Shown in pieces: positions 47,885 through 57,477 of a stretch of 64,000 nt of DNA (position 1 is the first letter of the stretch; the number at the start of each line of letters is the position of its first letter). Location: NCBI RefSeq assembly GCF_003114855.1, contig NZ_BFBB01000003.1, forward strand, positions 499,077 to 563,076, in the 5' to 3' direction. Below the pieces are notes generated by a model that was not told the DNA's origin, did no database searches, and saw nothing but the letters and a program-made list of their open reading frames with translations. The position numbers and the translations under genes were made by a program. Origin of the DNA: Leptospira ryugenii (lineage in GTDB: Bacteria > Spirochaetota > Leptospiria > Leptospirales > Leptospiraceae).

Positions 47885-49201
47885 TTGGAAGAAATCCTCA
47901 TAACCGCATTAAATCATGAATTTCATGGACTCGGAGTTGCACCTAACGGAAGAAAGGTGTCTTATCCTTATACGCTCCCGGGAGATACCATCCAGGTCAG
48001 TTTTTTTAAAAAAAGATCACGGAAGGCACGTTATCTTTGGGAAGGATGGAAAGAAAAAGTAGAACGGCCAGAAGGTCTGTGTACGCATTTCGGTGCTTGT
48101 GGTGGATGCCTTGGCCAACACATAGATTACTCTCTACAATGTGATTTGAAATTCGCACCCATCCAAAAACTTTTCTCTGATGGTTTCGGATTTACCTTCC
48201 AAACGATGCCCGCGGAACAAAGCTTTGGATATAGAGGGAGAATGGACTTCAGCGTTTTCCCAGGGCCTACCATTGGCCTACGGGCACGTGGTAATTTTCG
48301 CCGAGTCGTAGATGTCGGTACCTGTTTGATCCAGGCAGACAATGCAAATGCATTGCTTAGTGAATGCAGAAACCTCCTCTCCCAATACCCTGAGATTCCT
48401 TGGGACCGAAGGTCAGAAAGCGGTGGATTGAAGTACATTACCATTCGCACTTCCCAAAGTGAAACAGACAGGATGGTCATTTTTACCTTTACCGAAGGCT
48501 TTGATCGCCAAGAGATATACCAATCTTTTGTTTCCAGCACGAAAGAGGCTCTTTCCTGCGAACACATTGTATTTTGTTTCAATCGAATGAAATCAGAAGT
48601 GTCAGCCCAAGGTGAGTCAAATGTAGTCCGAGGGAACTCTTATTTTAAAGAGACTATATTAGATAAGGAATTTAAAATTCCTTTCGATTCCTTTTTTCAA
48701 CCAAATCCTAAAGGTTTTTTACCGATTTTAGAATTTTTGGAAGCTTCACTCCCCAAAGAGAGTGAGGCATTGTTAGACCTGTTTTCGGGAAGTGGCTTTT
48801 TTTCCCATCTATTTGGAGAACGTTTTGAACGGATTCACTGTTGGGAACTCAGTCCCTCTTCGATTGCCATGGCAAAGGAGACTTTGCTAGCTCGCTTTCC
48901 AGAAAAACAAATCTATGCCGAGGTGAAAAATCTATTCCAAGAAGAAAGGACGGAGCCAAGGGAAGAAAACGCAGTTCTATTGTTAGATCCTCCGCGTGCT
49001 GGGGCTGGGGCGAAGGTGATGTATTGGATCAAAGATTTTGGTCCGAGGGATGTTTTTTATATCTCTTGCAATCCCTATTCCCAAGGAGAAGATTTAAAGT
49101 CCTTAAAGGAAGTCTACCAACTAAAAGGGGGACTTTTGGTCGACCCCTACCCACACACCCCCCATTGTGAGTCTGTCATCCATTTGCAGAGAAAAATATA
49201 A
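47885..49201 (+). CDS. 23S rRNA (uracil-5-)-methyltransferase, RlmD/TrmA family
   Basis: A 438-residue SAM enzyme. N-terminal TRAM-like segment (ITALNHEFHGLGVAPNGRKVSY), a 4Fe-4S cluster site CTHFGACGGC with a later Cys at ~85, QPNPKGF, SAM motif LLDLFSGSGFFS, LLLDPPRAGAG and the catalytic Cys in YISCNPYSQGEDL, with the general-base Glu in HCESVIHL. It methylates uracil C5 in 23S rRNA; RlmD versus RlmCD cannot be settled. It starts at TTG 47885, just after the divergent cyclase start, with no strong ribosome-binding site. Confidence 0.87.
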   Translation: MEEILITALNHEFHGLGVAPNGRKVSYPYTLPGDTIQVSFFKKRSRKARYLWEGWKEKVERPEGLCTHFGACGGCLGQHIDYSLQCDLKFAPIQKLFSDGFGFTFQTMPAEQSFGYRGRMDFSVFPGPTIGLRARGNFRRVVDVGTCLIQADNANALLSECRNLLSQYPEIPWDRRSESGGLKYITIRTSQSETDRMVIFTFTEGFDRQEIYQSFVSSTKEALSCEHIVFCFNRMKSEVSAQGESNVVRGNSYFKETILDKEFKIPFDSFFQPNPKGFLPILEFLEASLPKESEALLDLFSGSGFFSHLFGERFERIHCWELSPSSIAMAKETLLARFPEKQIYAEVKNLFQEERTEPREENAVLLLDPPRAGAGAKVMYWIKDFGPRDVFYISCNPYSQGEDLKSLKEVYQLKGGLLVDPYPHTPHCESVIHLQRKI

Positions 49202-49257
49202 CCGTTTTTTGCCAGGGCAAATCTAAAATCCATCCGATCTTTACATTGAGAGGAAGT

Positions 49258-50388
49258 ATGAATTTTTTAAGACTTGTTTCGATACCAATGTTAGGTTTCA
49301 TCAGTTTGGTCGGCTGTCGCACAATGGTCGTCTCCACATGGGTTCCTTCCGACCAAAATCTTGGCTTTTCCACTGTACGGGTGCTCCTCTCGGAAGCAGG
49401 TACAGAAGAAAGCTTTCGAAGCAAAGAGACCATTGAGGTCTATGATGCAAATGACTTAGTCATTAAAAAGGCATATGAATTTTTAAGTATGGATCCAAGT
49501 GCCCTTAAAGCACCCATTCGATTGGTTTCCACAGGAGATTACATCGAGTACAAAGGTAGCCAGTATAGAGGCCAAATAGAAATCAAACCTTACAATGGAA
49601 AGGTGCTCATTATCAACAAAGTTCCATTGGAAGAATACCTTTTTTCTGTTGTGCCCTCTGAAGTTCCAGCTTCTTGGCCAGATGAGGCATTGAAGGCACA
49701 AGCTGTTTGTGCTAGAACTTATGTTGTTCGCGAAATGATAGCAAAGGCAAAACAGCCCTATGATGTTGATACGACAACAAATACCCAAGTCTATCGCGGG
49801 AAAACCAAAGAGCATATGAATACCACGAGAGCTGTGGAGGACACCCAAGGATTGATTCTTCTCTATCGTGGTGCTCCTATCCAAAGTTTCTTTCATTCCA
49901 ACAGTGGTGGTGTAACAGAAGACCCAGTAAATGTTTGGGGAAGCAAATTGGATTACCTCGTAAGCGTTCGGTCAGAGTATGATAAGGACGCAGAAAACTT
50001 TGCCTGGGAAGAAAAAATTTCGCAAGGCTCTATGAACCAAATCCTTTCTTCTTTAAACTTAGGAGAAATACAAGACGTTGTAGTGGTAAATCGTTTCCCT
50101 TCTTCCCGTGTAAATGAACTGGAAATCTTAGGGACTCGCGGCACAAAAAAAATGAAGGCTGTAGAATTTCGAAAGCTAATGGGTGCGAGCCGTTTGAAAT
50201 CTACACGTTTCGGAATCCGCAGAGAAGAGGATGGAAATTTCTTTTTGAAGGGAGTTGGATCAGGACATGGTGTGGGTCTTTCGCAATGGGGAAGCTACGC
50301 TATGGCAAAAGAGAATTTTGACTACAAAGAGATCTTGAGTTTTTACTACAAAGACATTGAATTTGCGCGGATGATGCAAAACAACTAG
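49258..50388 (+). CDS. SpoIID/LytB-domain lipoprotein
   Basis: A 376-residue lipoprotein with spirochaetal lipobox (LISLVGC-like, FISLVGC), then the SpoIID domain: VPLEEYLFSVVPSEVP, SWPDEALKAQAVCARTYV (the conserved Glu is presumed catalytic), FFHSNSGGVTEDPVNVWG and the C-terminal GSGHGVGLSQWGSYAMA. SpoIID proteins are lytic transglycosylases acting on denuded glycan strands. ATG 49258 after GAGG is preferred to the TTG at 49246. Confidence 0.87.
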   Translation: MNFLRLVSIPMLGFISLVGCRTMVVSTWVPSDQNLGFSTVRVLLSEAGTEESFRSKETIEVYDANDLVIKKAYEFLSMDPSALKAPIRLVSTGDYIEYKGSQYRGQIEIKPYNGKVLIINKVPLEEYLFSVVPSEVPASWPDEALKAQAVCARTYVVREMIAKAKQPYDVDTTTNTQVYRGKTKEHMNTTRAVEDTQGLILLYRGAPIQSFFHSNSGGVTEDPVNVWGSKLDYLVSVRSEYDKDAENFAWEEKISQGSMNQILSSLNLGEIQDVVVVNRFPSSRVNELEILGTRGTKKMKAVEFRKLMGASRLKSTRFGIRREEDGNFFLKGVGSGHGVGLSQWGSYAMAKENFDYKEILSFYYKDIEFARMMQNN

Positions 50389-50442
50389 AGACTTTTTGCT
50401 TTTAAGTGAGAGCTTGCCTGGAAATACTGGTCGCAAAGACCC

Positions 50443-51285
50443 ATGGCAAGCCTAGATGAATACCTTTCCAAGATCAAAGATCTAACAATCGTTCCACCTG
50501 TACTCATCTCAATTCTATCCTTAGAGGATGACAATGAATTGGGATTTGGTGAATTAGAAAAGAAGGTGCAATCGGACCAGGTTCTTGTTGCGCGACTTCT
50601 CAAACTTGCTAACTCTCCTTTTTTCTCCCGGGGCAATGCCATCGCAAATATGAAACAAGTCATCACTCGCTTAGGATTTAAGACCGTGCGATCTATGGTG
50701 GCTATGTCGATGACCGATTCCCTTTTCAGCCAAGGAAACTATAAAAAATTTCGAGATGAGGTATGGGACCATTCCATCGCGAAGGGCATCCTCGCTCAAT
50801 TTCTCTGCGAAGAAAAGAAATTTAAAAAAGAGGCAGATCTATCCTTAACTTGTGGCCTTATGCAGGACCTAGGAAAGATCATTTTAAACACAATTGACAG
50901 ACCCAAATACATCGAGATTCTCACTGAATACCAAACTTCTGACCTGTCCATCCTTGAATTAGAAAAGAAAGCATATGGTGTAGATTCCAGCGAGCTAGGA
51001 ATCGGCGCCGCACAACTTTGGAAACTTCCAAGTCCCATTGTGCAAGTGATTGAAGAAAAATCCAAGCCAATAGCAGAACAAAGTTTGCTCACGCAAGTGA
51101 TTAGCTTTGGTGGATTGGTTGCTAGACTTACGCAGCACGGAAAGAAAGAAGCGAATACAGAGAATGAGTTTTTAGAGTATTGTAAAGTTCTCTCGATCGA
51201 TGTAGATTCAAATCCAAAATTCGTTGACAACTATGGTAACAAATTGAACAACCATGAGTTGTATCAATTTTGCTCCTCTTTATAG
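50443..51285 (+). CDS. HDOD-domain protein
   Basis: A 280-residue stand-alone HDOD domain: LTIVPPVLISILSLEDD (~14-30), VLVARLLKLANSPFFSR (~46-62), ANMKQVITRLGFKTVRSMV and GLMQDLGKIILNTID (~150). HDOD proteins are catalytically dead relatives of HD-GYP phosphodiesterases and take part in signalling. No other domain is attached. It is convergent with the cyclase gene, with one base between stops. Confidence 0.88.
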   Translation: MASLDEYLSKIKDLTIVPPVLISILSLEDDNELGFGELEKKVQSDQVLVARLLKLANSPFFSRGNAIANMKQVITRLGFKTVRSMVAMSMTDSLFSQGNYKKFRDEVWDHSIAKGILAQFLCEEKKFKKEADLSLTCGLMQDLGKIILNTIDRPKYIEILTEYQTSDLSILELEKKAYGVDSSELGIGAAQLWKLPSPIVQVIEEKSKPIAEQSLLTQVISFGGLVARLTQHGKKEANTENEFLEYCKVLSIDVDSNPKFVDNYGNKLNNHELYQFCSSL

Positions 51286-51286
51286 T

Positions 51287-52522
51287 CTAGGTTACAGGTT
51301 GTACGCTTATTACTTTATGAAGGCCTTCTTTGCCTTTGATCTTCACAGGTTCAAGCTCAGTATAGGTATACTTTTTTAAGTATGATTCTGGCAATTTTTG
51401 GTACAACTCCTCCGAGATATAGACATGCATTGGTTTTGCCATCGATTCCAATCTGCTGGCCATGTTTACGGTATCTCCAACAGCCGTGTAGGACAATTTT
51501 TGAAAGGAGCCAACATTGCCAACAATCGCGTTACCCGAAGCGAGGCCGATTCCTAACTCTGGCGTGAACCCATAGATTTCTTTCCATTTGGGCTGCCAAA
51601 GCTGAAATACCTGCAACATTTCTATTGCACAGTCAAGAGCATTTAAGCGATGTTCTTCTTGGTAAATGGGCGCACCAAAGAGGCACATGATAGAGTCACC
51701 TATGTACTTATCTATCATCCCCCCATATCCAAGAATGACTTCTGTCATTGCGGTAAAGTATTCATTTAAAAAAGAAATGACCTGGTCTGGTTGCTGTTTT
51801 TCGGAAAGGGATGTATAACCACGAATATCAGAAAAAATGACCGAAATTTCTTGTGTATGCCCTTTTTGGTCCAAAGAAAAGGTATTGTTCATGATACTTT
51901 CTACAACCACAGGGTCTACATACATACCAAAGACGTTTTGCATTTTCTTTTTTTCAAAATCTAATTTTAATTTTTCTTCGTATTCCTTTTCCAGATCCTT
52001 TTTAAATTTTTTTACCAGAGTATTTAAATCTTGGATTTCGGATTGGTTCATTCCATACATTTCTTGAAATCGTTTGAGTGAATCGTCCATCTGAATGGAA
52101 ATCACTTTCTTTCTATAAATCTCTCGGAACAAATTTCGAAATCTATGTTCCATGAGTGATCGTTTCAATCTTCGTTTAGAAAAAAATTCACTGATCCCCA
52201 TCTGAAAGGATAAGATGGGGATAGATTTATCATGTGATTGAGAAAAAATGACTATGGGAACTTCTAATGGAGTGGCGTTATCTGTTATTTCGCTTAACAC
52301 TGATTCTTCGGTATCAGTTTTTTCAGGAAAAGATATTTCCGAAATCAGAAGATCATAGTTTCCTTTTTTAAGCTCTTCCATTCCATTTTCAAAGAGAGAG
52401 CGCCATACAATTTCGATATAATCTCCAAACCAAGACTTAAGAAGCTCAGCAAGAGTCTCATATGATTTTTTGTTTGGCTCAACAAATAGGATACGAACGA
52501 TTTCTTCTTTTTCTAGTTCCAC
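51287..52522 (-). CDS. cytoplasmic adenylate cyclase with degenerate receiver domain
   Basis: A 411-residue protein. The N-terminal receiver-like domain (~8-140) has ILFVEPN where a receiver has DD, and LLISEISFP with Glu in place of the phosphoacceptor Asp; a coiled-coil linker (~145-200) follows. The class III cyclase domain (~220-400) has FSDIRGYTSLS, IDKYIGDSIMCLFG, SYTAVGDTVNMASRLE: two metal Asps, Lys/Thr for ATP, and Asn/Arg present. The receiver probably cannot be phosphorylated in the usual way. It begins 5 bases after the last Ehr-complex gene, so it is the likely last gene of that operon. Confidence 0.88.
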   Translation of the reverse strand: MELEKEEIVRILFVEPNKKSYETLAELLKSWFGDYIEIVWRSLFENGMEELKKGNYDLLISEISFPEKTDTEESVLSEITDNATPLEVPIVIFSQSHDKSIPILSFQMGISEFFSKRRLKRSLMEHRFRNLFREIYRKKVISIQMDDSLKRFQEMYGMNQSEIQDLNTLVKKFKKDLEKEYEEKLKLDFEKKKMQNVFGMYVDPVVVESIMNNTFSLDQKGHTQEISVIFSDIRGYTSLSEKQQPDQVISFLNEYFTAMTEVILGYGGMIDKYIGDSIMCLFGAPIYQEEHRLNALDCAIEMLQVFQLWQPKWKEIYGFTPELGIGLASGNAIVGNVGSFQKLSYTAVGDTVNMASRLESMAKPMHVYISEELYQKLPESYLKKYTYTELEPVKIKGKEGLHKVISVQPVT

Positions 52523-52527
52523 AGACC

Positions 52528-53343
52528 TTATTTTCCCGATTGCAGAAATTTGTGAAGCGCCTCTTGGAAAGAAAATGAAAATCTTCCCATCAAATGACGA
52601 AAGGCCAAAAGGATCACATCTGGTCTGGGAGGGTCCCCAGCGATGAAGAGGTCAGGCTCTTTGGGAAGTTTGCCTTGGGGGAAAAGGCCGCCACTCACTG
52701 CTTCCGTTCCACAAGCAACCAATGCTTTCGGTGGGGCGATAACAGCAAAGGCCGTTTCCAAAGGCTGTTCCATTGCTTGGGAAACAGGACCTGAGAAGAC
52801 AATGGCATCCGCATGTTTGGGGCTTGCTACACAACGAACCCCTTCTCGTTCCGAATCGAACACAGAATTGAAGGAAGCATTCAATTCACATTCGACAGTG
52901 TTGTTGCCCGCAGCAGCCACCTCTCTGTACAAAAATCCAGAGCGCTCTGTCAACTTTGTAAATTCTAAGTGGTTGCTATGGTCTTCCCCACTTACTTTGA
53001 GGAGCATCTTTCCGTTTTCATAGGCAACAATTAGATCATCACGGTGTTTTGAGAAAACGTGCACAAAACCAGAATCCTTAAGTCGCTCTTCAGGGCAGAA
53101 TAATGAGCAGCTACCGCATTGCAGGCAAGCACCATAATCAAATACAAGACGTTCATTTGAGACCTTTTGAATGGCAGCTGTCGGACAATGATCAACGCAA
53201 ACTTGGCAACTACCGCAAGATGACTCAAATGTACCTTTCGGTGTAGGGATACCACGGTTTTTGGGATGTATGGGTGAAACTTTTTTCCAATCCATGACTT
53301 GGCTTGGCCGAAAGAAATTAATCAATTCTAAAATTTGTCTCAT
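52528..53343 (-). CDS. Ehr complex subunit: ferredoxin (HyfH/NuoI-like) fused to small subunit (HyfI/NuoB-like)
   Basis: A 271-residue fusion. Residues ~38-92 hold two 4Fe-4S motifs (CGSCQVCVDHCP and CLQCGSCSLFCP). Residues ~140-271 match NuoB/HyfI: KHADAIVFSGPVSQAMEQPL, VACGTEAVSGG, AGDPPRPDVIL. Of the four N2-cluster Cys expected (CxxC, GTC, GCPP), three are replaced (TVEC, GTE, GDPP), so this domain should not bind the N2 cluster. Coupled by ATGA to the large-subunit gene. Function in electron transfer is therefore doubtful beyond the ferredoxin part. Confidence 0.82.
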   Translation of the reverse strand: MRQILELINFFRPSQVMDWKKVSPIHPKNRGIPTPKGTFESSCGSCQVCVDHCPTAAIQKVSNERLVFDYGACLQCGSCSLFCPEERLKDSGFVHVFSKHRDDLIVAYENGKMLLKVSGEDHSNHLEFTKLTERSGFLYREVAAAGNNTVECELNASFNSVFDSEREGVRCVASPKHADAIVFSGPVSQAMEQPLETAFAVIAPPKALVACGTEAVSGGLFPQGKLPKEPDLFIAGDPPRPDVILLAFRHLMGRFSFSFQEALHKFLQSGK

Positions 53344-54767
53344 AAATCAAAACCCACATAACTTAAATTAAATGATTTATTGTTCAAAGGAAAATCTCCA
53401 ATCAATTCCCCTCGCACGGCAAGTTCTAAGGCATGCCAATTTAATACGGATGGGTCTCTCACATAAATATCCGTAATCTTTCCGTTCGCATCGACCTCTA
53501 TACAGGTTAAGATAATCCCTCTCCAGCCTTCTACCGCCTCAAAATACAATCCTTGCTTTAACTTGATTTCTAGCAAGGTAGCACCTATTTGCTCTTTTGA
53601 CCAAAGAGAATTCCAGTCTAATTTCTCAATCTGAGCTTCCATCCAAAGGAGTGATTGTTTGATTTCTTGATACCTTAAATAAAATCTTGCCCAAGCATCT
53701 CCTCCGAAATTGATATGATCATCCTGTACGGAAAGAGGAGTCCAATCTGGGAATTCAAGCTGCTGTGTTCTTAAATCAATAGGAACACCGGCCGACCTTG
53801 CACAAGGTCCAACAAATCCGTGTTTAATGACAGAGTCTCTTGAAATATTTGCACAGCCTTGCAATCGTTCTTTAATGGTCGAATCAGAAAGGGCACGTAA
53901 GATCTGTGGTTCAATATTTTTATAGAATACTTTTTTTAATGCATAGAAGGCATTCTTCGCATCTTCCGGAGAAATCCTTTGGTTGGTCCGACATCCACCT
54001 GGACGTATCCCCCCTTTCCCAAACCGATTTCCAATCCAAGTCTCCATGAGACCTAAGGCAGCCCCACGGTCTGTTACGCAAACTCCATACAATGGATAAT
54101 AACCTATATCTTCTGCTAATCCCCCTAAGTCCCCGATATGAATGGCGACTCTTTCTAATTCCAAGAGAAGTGAGCGAAAGATTCTCACATTTGATGGAAT
54201 TTGAATGCCCAATCCATTTTCCATCATGGATGAAAATGCGAGAGCGTAAGCAACAGAACTATCTCCAGAAATTGTCTCAGAAAGGGCTAAAATCCTTTCT
54301 GGTTTTGACTGTAACATCTGCTTTATGATTCCACGATGTTGGAAACCAAGGCGTATACTTAAATGCCGTATGCTCTCTCCCTCTACAACAAACCGAAAGT
54401 GACCAGGTTCAATGATACCGGCATGAATTGGACCAACAGCATGCGAGTATTGCTCATCACTGGTTGGAACTTTTAGTCCATGGTAGAATAAATCTCGTAA
54501 ATTTCCCGACTTTTGGTGCAAACTCAAAACTTTGCTTCGGTTCTCTGTTAGGTAATCTTCTTCTTTTAAATGAGAATAGTCCTCCTCAGACATATCTTTG
54601 CCAAGGGAGTGTCTCAAAAGCCAAATCGGATAGGAATCATCTAACAAAAAGTCGATGGGACTTTTTTTACCTTCTGGCTCTTGGACAACAATCCGATTTT
54701 CGTTCAATACGAATTGAATGTATTTGCCTGAAAGATTTGATTTATATAAGCCAGTAACATTTGCCAT
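53340..54767 (-). CDS. Ehr complex large subunit (HyfG/NuoCD-like) without NiFe ligands
   Basis: A 475-residue protein: a short NuoC-like N-terminus (~1-110) and the large-subunit fold with SHAVGPIHAGIIEPGHFRF, FQHRGIIKQML, ELERVAIHIGDLGGL and GGIRPGGC. Hydrogenases have RxCGxC and a C-terminal DPCxxC; here the first site reads SETISGDSSVAY and the C-terminus ends SYVGFDL, so no Ni-Fe centre can form. This defines energy-converting-hydrogenase-related (Ehr) rather than hydrogenase complexes. It lies one base after the NuoN-like gene and is coupled to the small-subunit fusion. Confidence 0.85.
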   Translation of the reverse strand: MANVTGLYKSNLSGKYIQFVLNENRIVVQEPEGKKSPIDFLLDDSYPIWLLRHSLGKDMSEEDYSHLKEEDYLTENRSKVLSLHQKSGNLRDLFYHGLKVPTSDEQYSHAVGPIHAGIIEPGHFRFVVEGESIRHLSIRLGFQHRGIIKQMLQSKPERILALSETISGDSSVAYALAFSSMMENGLGIQIPSNVRIFRSLLLELERVAIHIGDLGGLAEDIGYYPLYGVCVTDRGAALGLMETWIGNRFGKGGIRPGGCRTNQRISPEDAKNAFYALKKVFYKNIEPQILRALSDSTIKERLQGCANISRDSVIKHGFVGPCARSAGVPIDLRTQQLEFPDWTPLSVQDDHINFGGDAWARFYLRYQEIKQSLLWMEAQIEKLDWNSLWSKEQIGATLLEIKLKQGLYFEAVEGWRGIILTCIEVDANGKITDIYVRDPSVLNWHALELAVRGELIGDFPLNNKSFNLSYVGFDL

Positions 54768-55976
54768 CTACATCTCCCCTTCCACAAGCCCAAACATTCC
54801 GTAAGACCCTAGAGCCAAGGCCGACAAAAAACAAAGGACTAAAAAAAACATTCGTATGCTCAATATTCTGCTTTGGTCTTTTTCAAATGGCCTATGTTCC
54901 AATCGGATAATGGGAAGAACCTTATTGAGAGCGATAAAGAAAAAAACCAAACCAAGGAATGGAAATAAAAAGAGCCATATCTGATTTCTAATGAGTCCAG
55001 TTTTGATCATTTCCATGTCAAGGATGAAGACAGGTGAAAGAGGAAACACAAAAGCCAAAATCAGTGCAAAGAAATAACCATAAAAAGAGTATTGGTTAAT
55101 TCCCTTCGCAGAAAGAATCTGCTCAATCAATCGATGTCCTGAATCCATTCTTAAAATCCCCATAGAGACAAAAATGATCAATTTTATAAGAAGAGTGGTT
55201 GCAAGTAGAAAATAAAAGATGGTATCGTTAACATCTAACCATAGAAATACGGCCAGCATACCTGTATGAAAGAGAGCAACCTTTGCCGCAATCCTCCGAA
55301 TGTCATCTCTTCTTTGCAAAACCCATGTTGCGTATAGAATGGTAAGGACTCCTAAAAACAAAATTCCATTTGCGGAATTCACTAAAGAAGAATTCACTTC
55401 TTTCTCTAATTGTATCAGCGGACGTAGAGCAAGTGCGACTGAAACCGGAACAAAGGATGCAATGAGTGATGAGGTTTGGCTCGGACTCTCGCCATAGGTA
55501 TCACCAACCCAAAAATGATTTGGTACGAGTCCTAATTTTGCACTATATCCATAAATAGTTAACAACAGAGAAGTTTTGATCAAAATTCCATGTTGTCCTT
55601 CAAGACCTAAGCGTAAGGAAGTAAAATCCAAAGACTCCAAAGGCCTTGAAGCAAAGAGTAGGATAATAATTCCTAAAAAAGCAATGCCTAAACCATAGGA
55701 ATTGATTAATAGATACTTCCACCCTACCTGGAAAGAACGTTCCGTACCACTCGATGAAATTAATAAAGATCCAAAAAGAGTCGATGCTTCAATCAAAATC
55801 CATTTTAGGACAATATTGTCAGTTTGCCAGGAGGTAAAAAGTGCAAGAAAAAAACAGATCTTTAAAAGTGACCAAAGCCAAATCCTTGTTTGGCCTTTTG
55901 TAGCAGCAAAGATAAACAAACAAAAGATAACTAAAAAGGAAAATATGCCACTTGCATAAAATATCTCTTTCATCAA
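54768..55976 (-). CDS. Ehr complex membrane subunit, HyfF (NuoN/antiporter)-like
   Basis: A 402-residue polytopic protein with ~12 membrane helices. The antiporter-type core shows KLGLVPNHFWVGDTYGESPSQTSS (cf. KxGxxPxHxWLPDAHxEAP) with the channel Lys, and RRDDIRRIAAKVALFHTGML. It is shorter than E. coli HyfF (~526). Proton/cation channel subunit of the membrane arm. Its ATG overlaps the HyfE-like stop (ATGATGA). Confidence 0.8.
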   Translation of the reverse strand: MMKEIFYASGIFSFLVIFCLFIFAATKGQTRIWLWSLLKICFFLALFTSWQTDNIVLKWILIEASTLFGSLLISSSGTERSFQVGWKYLLINSYGLGIAFLGIIILLFASRPLESLDFTSLRLGLEGQHGILIKTSLLLTIYGYSAKLGLVPNHFWVGDTYGESPSQTSSLIASFVPVSVALALRPLIQLEKEVNSSLVNSANGILFLGVLTILYATWVLQRRDDIRRIAAKVALFHTGMLAVFLWLDVNDTIFYFLLATTLLIKLIIFVSMGILRMDSGHRLIEQILSAKGINQYSFYGYFFALILAFVFPLSPVFILDMEMIKTGLIRNQIWLFLFPFLGLVFFFIALNKVLPIIRLEHRPFEKDQSRILSIRMFFLVLCFLSALALGSYGMFGLVEGEM

Positions 55977-56584
55977 TGTTTTCCTCCTTTAGCATGAAGG
56001 TGAGGAGATAGTTGCAATATCCCTCCTGATACAATAACAAGCACTGCATCCAAAAAGGAGCCAAATTCTAAACCAAATGGCAATCCTTCATCTAAGACTA
56101 GAGTGAGTACAAAAATTCCATTTTCAAAAACACAAAAACCAGCAATCAGGGCCAACCAGTTCTTTCGAACAATAAAACACAATACTCCTACATAAATCAT
56201 AAGGATTACGTAAATGAGTCCTATCTTATGAACTGGAATCGATAGTTCGATGACACCTTCCGTAAGTTTGACAGCAAGAACTAAGCCAACCACAAGAAAC
56301 AATAAAGTGGCTAGGTAGCCAAATCTTGGCGTTGTACTTTCCCTCATTTGGGATTTTTTTGCGGTCCAATTCAGAATATATGGAGTTAAAATTCCCTTAA
56401 AGGTGACCACCAAACTGATCAATCCTAAAGAGTGCGGAATGTCCTCATGATGAGTTTGTAATACAGGGAAAATTAACAAAAATCCTTGCAAACTCAAAAA
56501 AAGAGTGATGCGGTGCAGACGATTCTCAACAAGAACAACCACTCCAGTTAAAAAAAGCAAAAGGTAAATAAAATCGTATAACAT
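55973..56584 (-). CDS. Ehr complex membrane subunit, HyfE (NuoK)-like
   Basis: A 203-residue protein with six membrane helices, the HyfE size, in contrast to ~100 for NuoK. The NuoK-like half has FCVFENGIFVLTLVLDEGLPFGLEFG with an intramembrane Glu, preceded by SLGLISLVVTFKGIL. It ends 5 bases from the HyfC-like gene. Confidence 0.8.
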   Translation of the reverse strand: MLYDFIYLLLFLTGVVVLVENRLHRITLFLSLQGFLLIFPVLQTHHEDIPHSLGLISLVVTFKGILTPYILNWTAKKSQMRESTTPRFGYLATLLFLVVGLVLAVKLTEGVIELSIPVHKIGLIYVILMIYVGVLCFIVRKNWLALIAGFCVFENGIFVLTLVLDEGLPFGLEFGSFLDAVLVIVSGGILQLSPHLHAKGGKH

Positions 56585-56589
56585 ATAGT

Positions 56590-57477
56590 TTATGATAGCT
56601 TAACAAGCGTTCCTAATATCAATATTGCAAGAAATGACAAACCCATAAATTCAGGCACCCAGGACCATTTCCTTCTAACACTATTCGCTTCCCAATACCC
56701 GAGTAGTATTGCCAGAAGGATCACACCAGGCAGGACTGCCAATTCTCTGTAGAGATTTCCAAACTCGCCTATCGGAAACAATTTTGAATGTTCTACAGCT
56801 AGTTTGATCAAAAATGCTAACAATGCAGAAAGTTTTAACTGAGATGCGAGCTCTAAGTATCCCATCGTCCGTCCAGATGCCTCAAGTAGCATAGCCTCAT
56901 GAACCATCGTAAGCTCAAGGTGTGTCCTTGGGTCGTCAAAGGGAGGTTTGGCTAACTCTGCTAAAATTGCAATAAACGAGAGAGCTAAAAAGAGAATTCC
57001 AATAAAAGCACCCGCAGGGGTCATGGAGATTTCAATATGGGATTGTGCAGCAAGGATCATCAAAATAATGGTAGGTTCAGCCATTACCGAAAGTAAAATT
57101 TCTCTCCCAGAGCCCAATCCACCAAACGATGTACCTCCTTCCATGGCAAAGCTAACAATGGCAAATCGGTAAAGTGCGAGAAAAAAGGGAATCATCACAA
57201 AGGGTGCCCATTCGAAAATCACAATAGACCAGAGTATAAGTCCAGAGTATACCGCTACCATAGGAGATATTTCAGCGAAAACGGAAGAAGCAGGATTATC
57301 AATTGGTTCCTTTTGTAAAAATTTTTTAATCTCGTAGAACAACTGAACTATTTTTGGTCCCTTTCTTCCTTGTGCCCTCGCTCGAACTTTTCGAACGATT
57401 CCGCCCAATATAAATGGCAATATGATAAAACAAAGGATTTGGTAGAATAAAATTATCTCGCTGCTGATCTGTATCAT
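56590..57477 (-). CDS. Ehr complex membrane subunit, HyfC (NuoH)-like
   Basis: A 295-residue, eight-helix subunit that anchors the hydrophilic arm. NuoH hallmarks: RARAQGRKGPKIVQ, loop EISPMVAVYSG, AELAKPPFDDPRTHLELTMVHEAM with the conserved acidic residues. An ATG four codons earlier (57489) exists, but ATG 57477 has GGAG six bases upstream and overlaps the HyfB-like stop as ATGA, so I use it. Confidence 0.85.
   Translation of the reverse strand: MIQISSEIILFYQILCFIILPFILGGIVRKVRARAQGRKGPKIVQLFYEIKKFLQKEPIDNPASSVFAEISPMVAVYSGLILWSIVIFEWAPFVMIPFFLALYRFAIVSFAMEGGTSFGGLGSGREILLSVMAEPTIILMILAAQSHIEISMTPAGAFIGILFLALSFIAILAELAKPPFDDPRTHLELTMVHEAMLLEASGRTMGYLELASQLKLSALLAFLIKLAVEHSKLFPIGEFGNLYRELAVLPGVILLAILLGYWEANSVRRKWSWVPEFMGLSFLAILILGTLVKLS

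Noticed and set aside
53340..54767. Annotating the large subunit as a true NiFe hydrogenase or as NADH dehydrogenase subunit D
   Set aside because: NiFe Cys are absent and the gene sits in a Hyf-type set without NuoE/F/G; Ehr-type is the better label.
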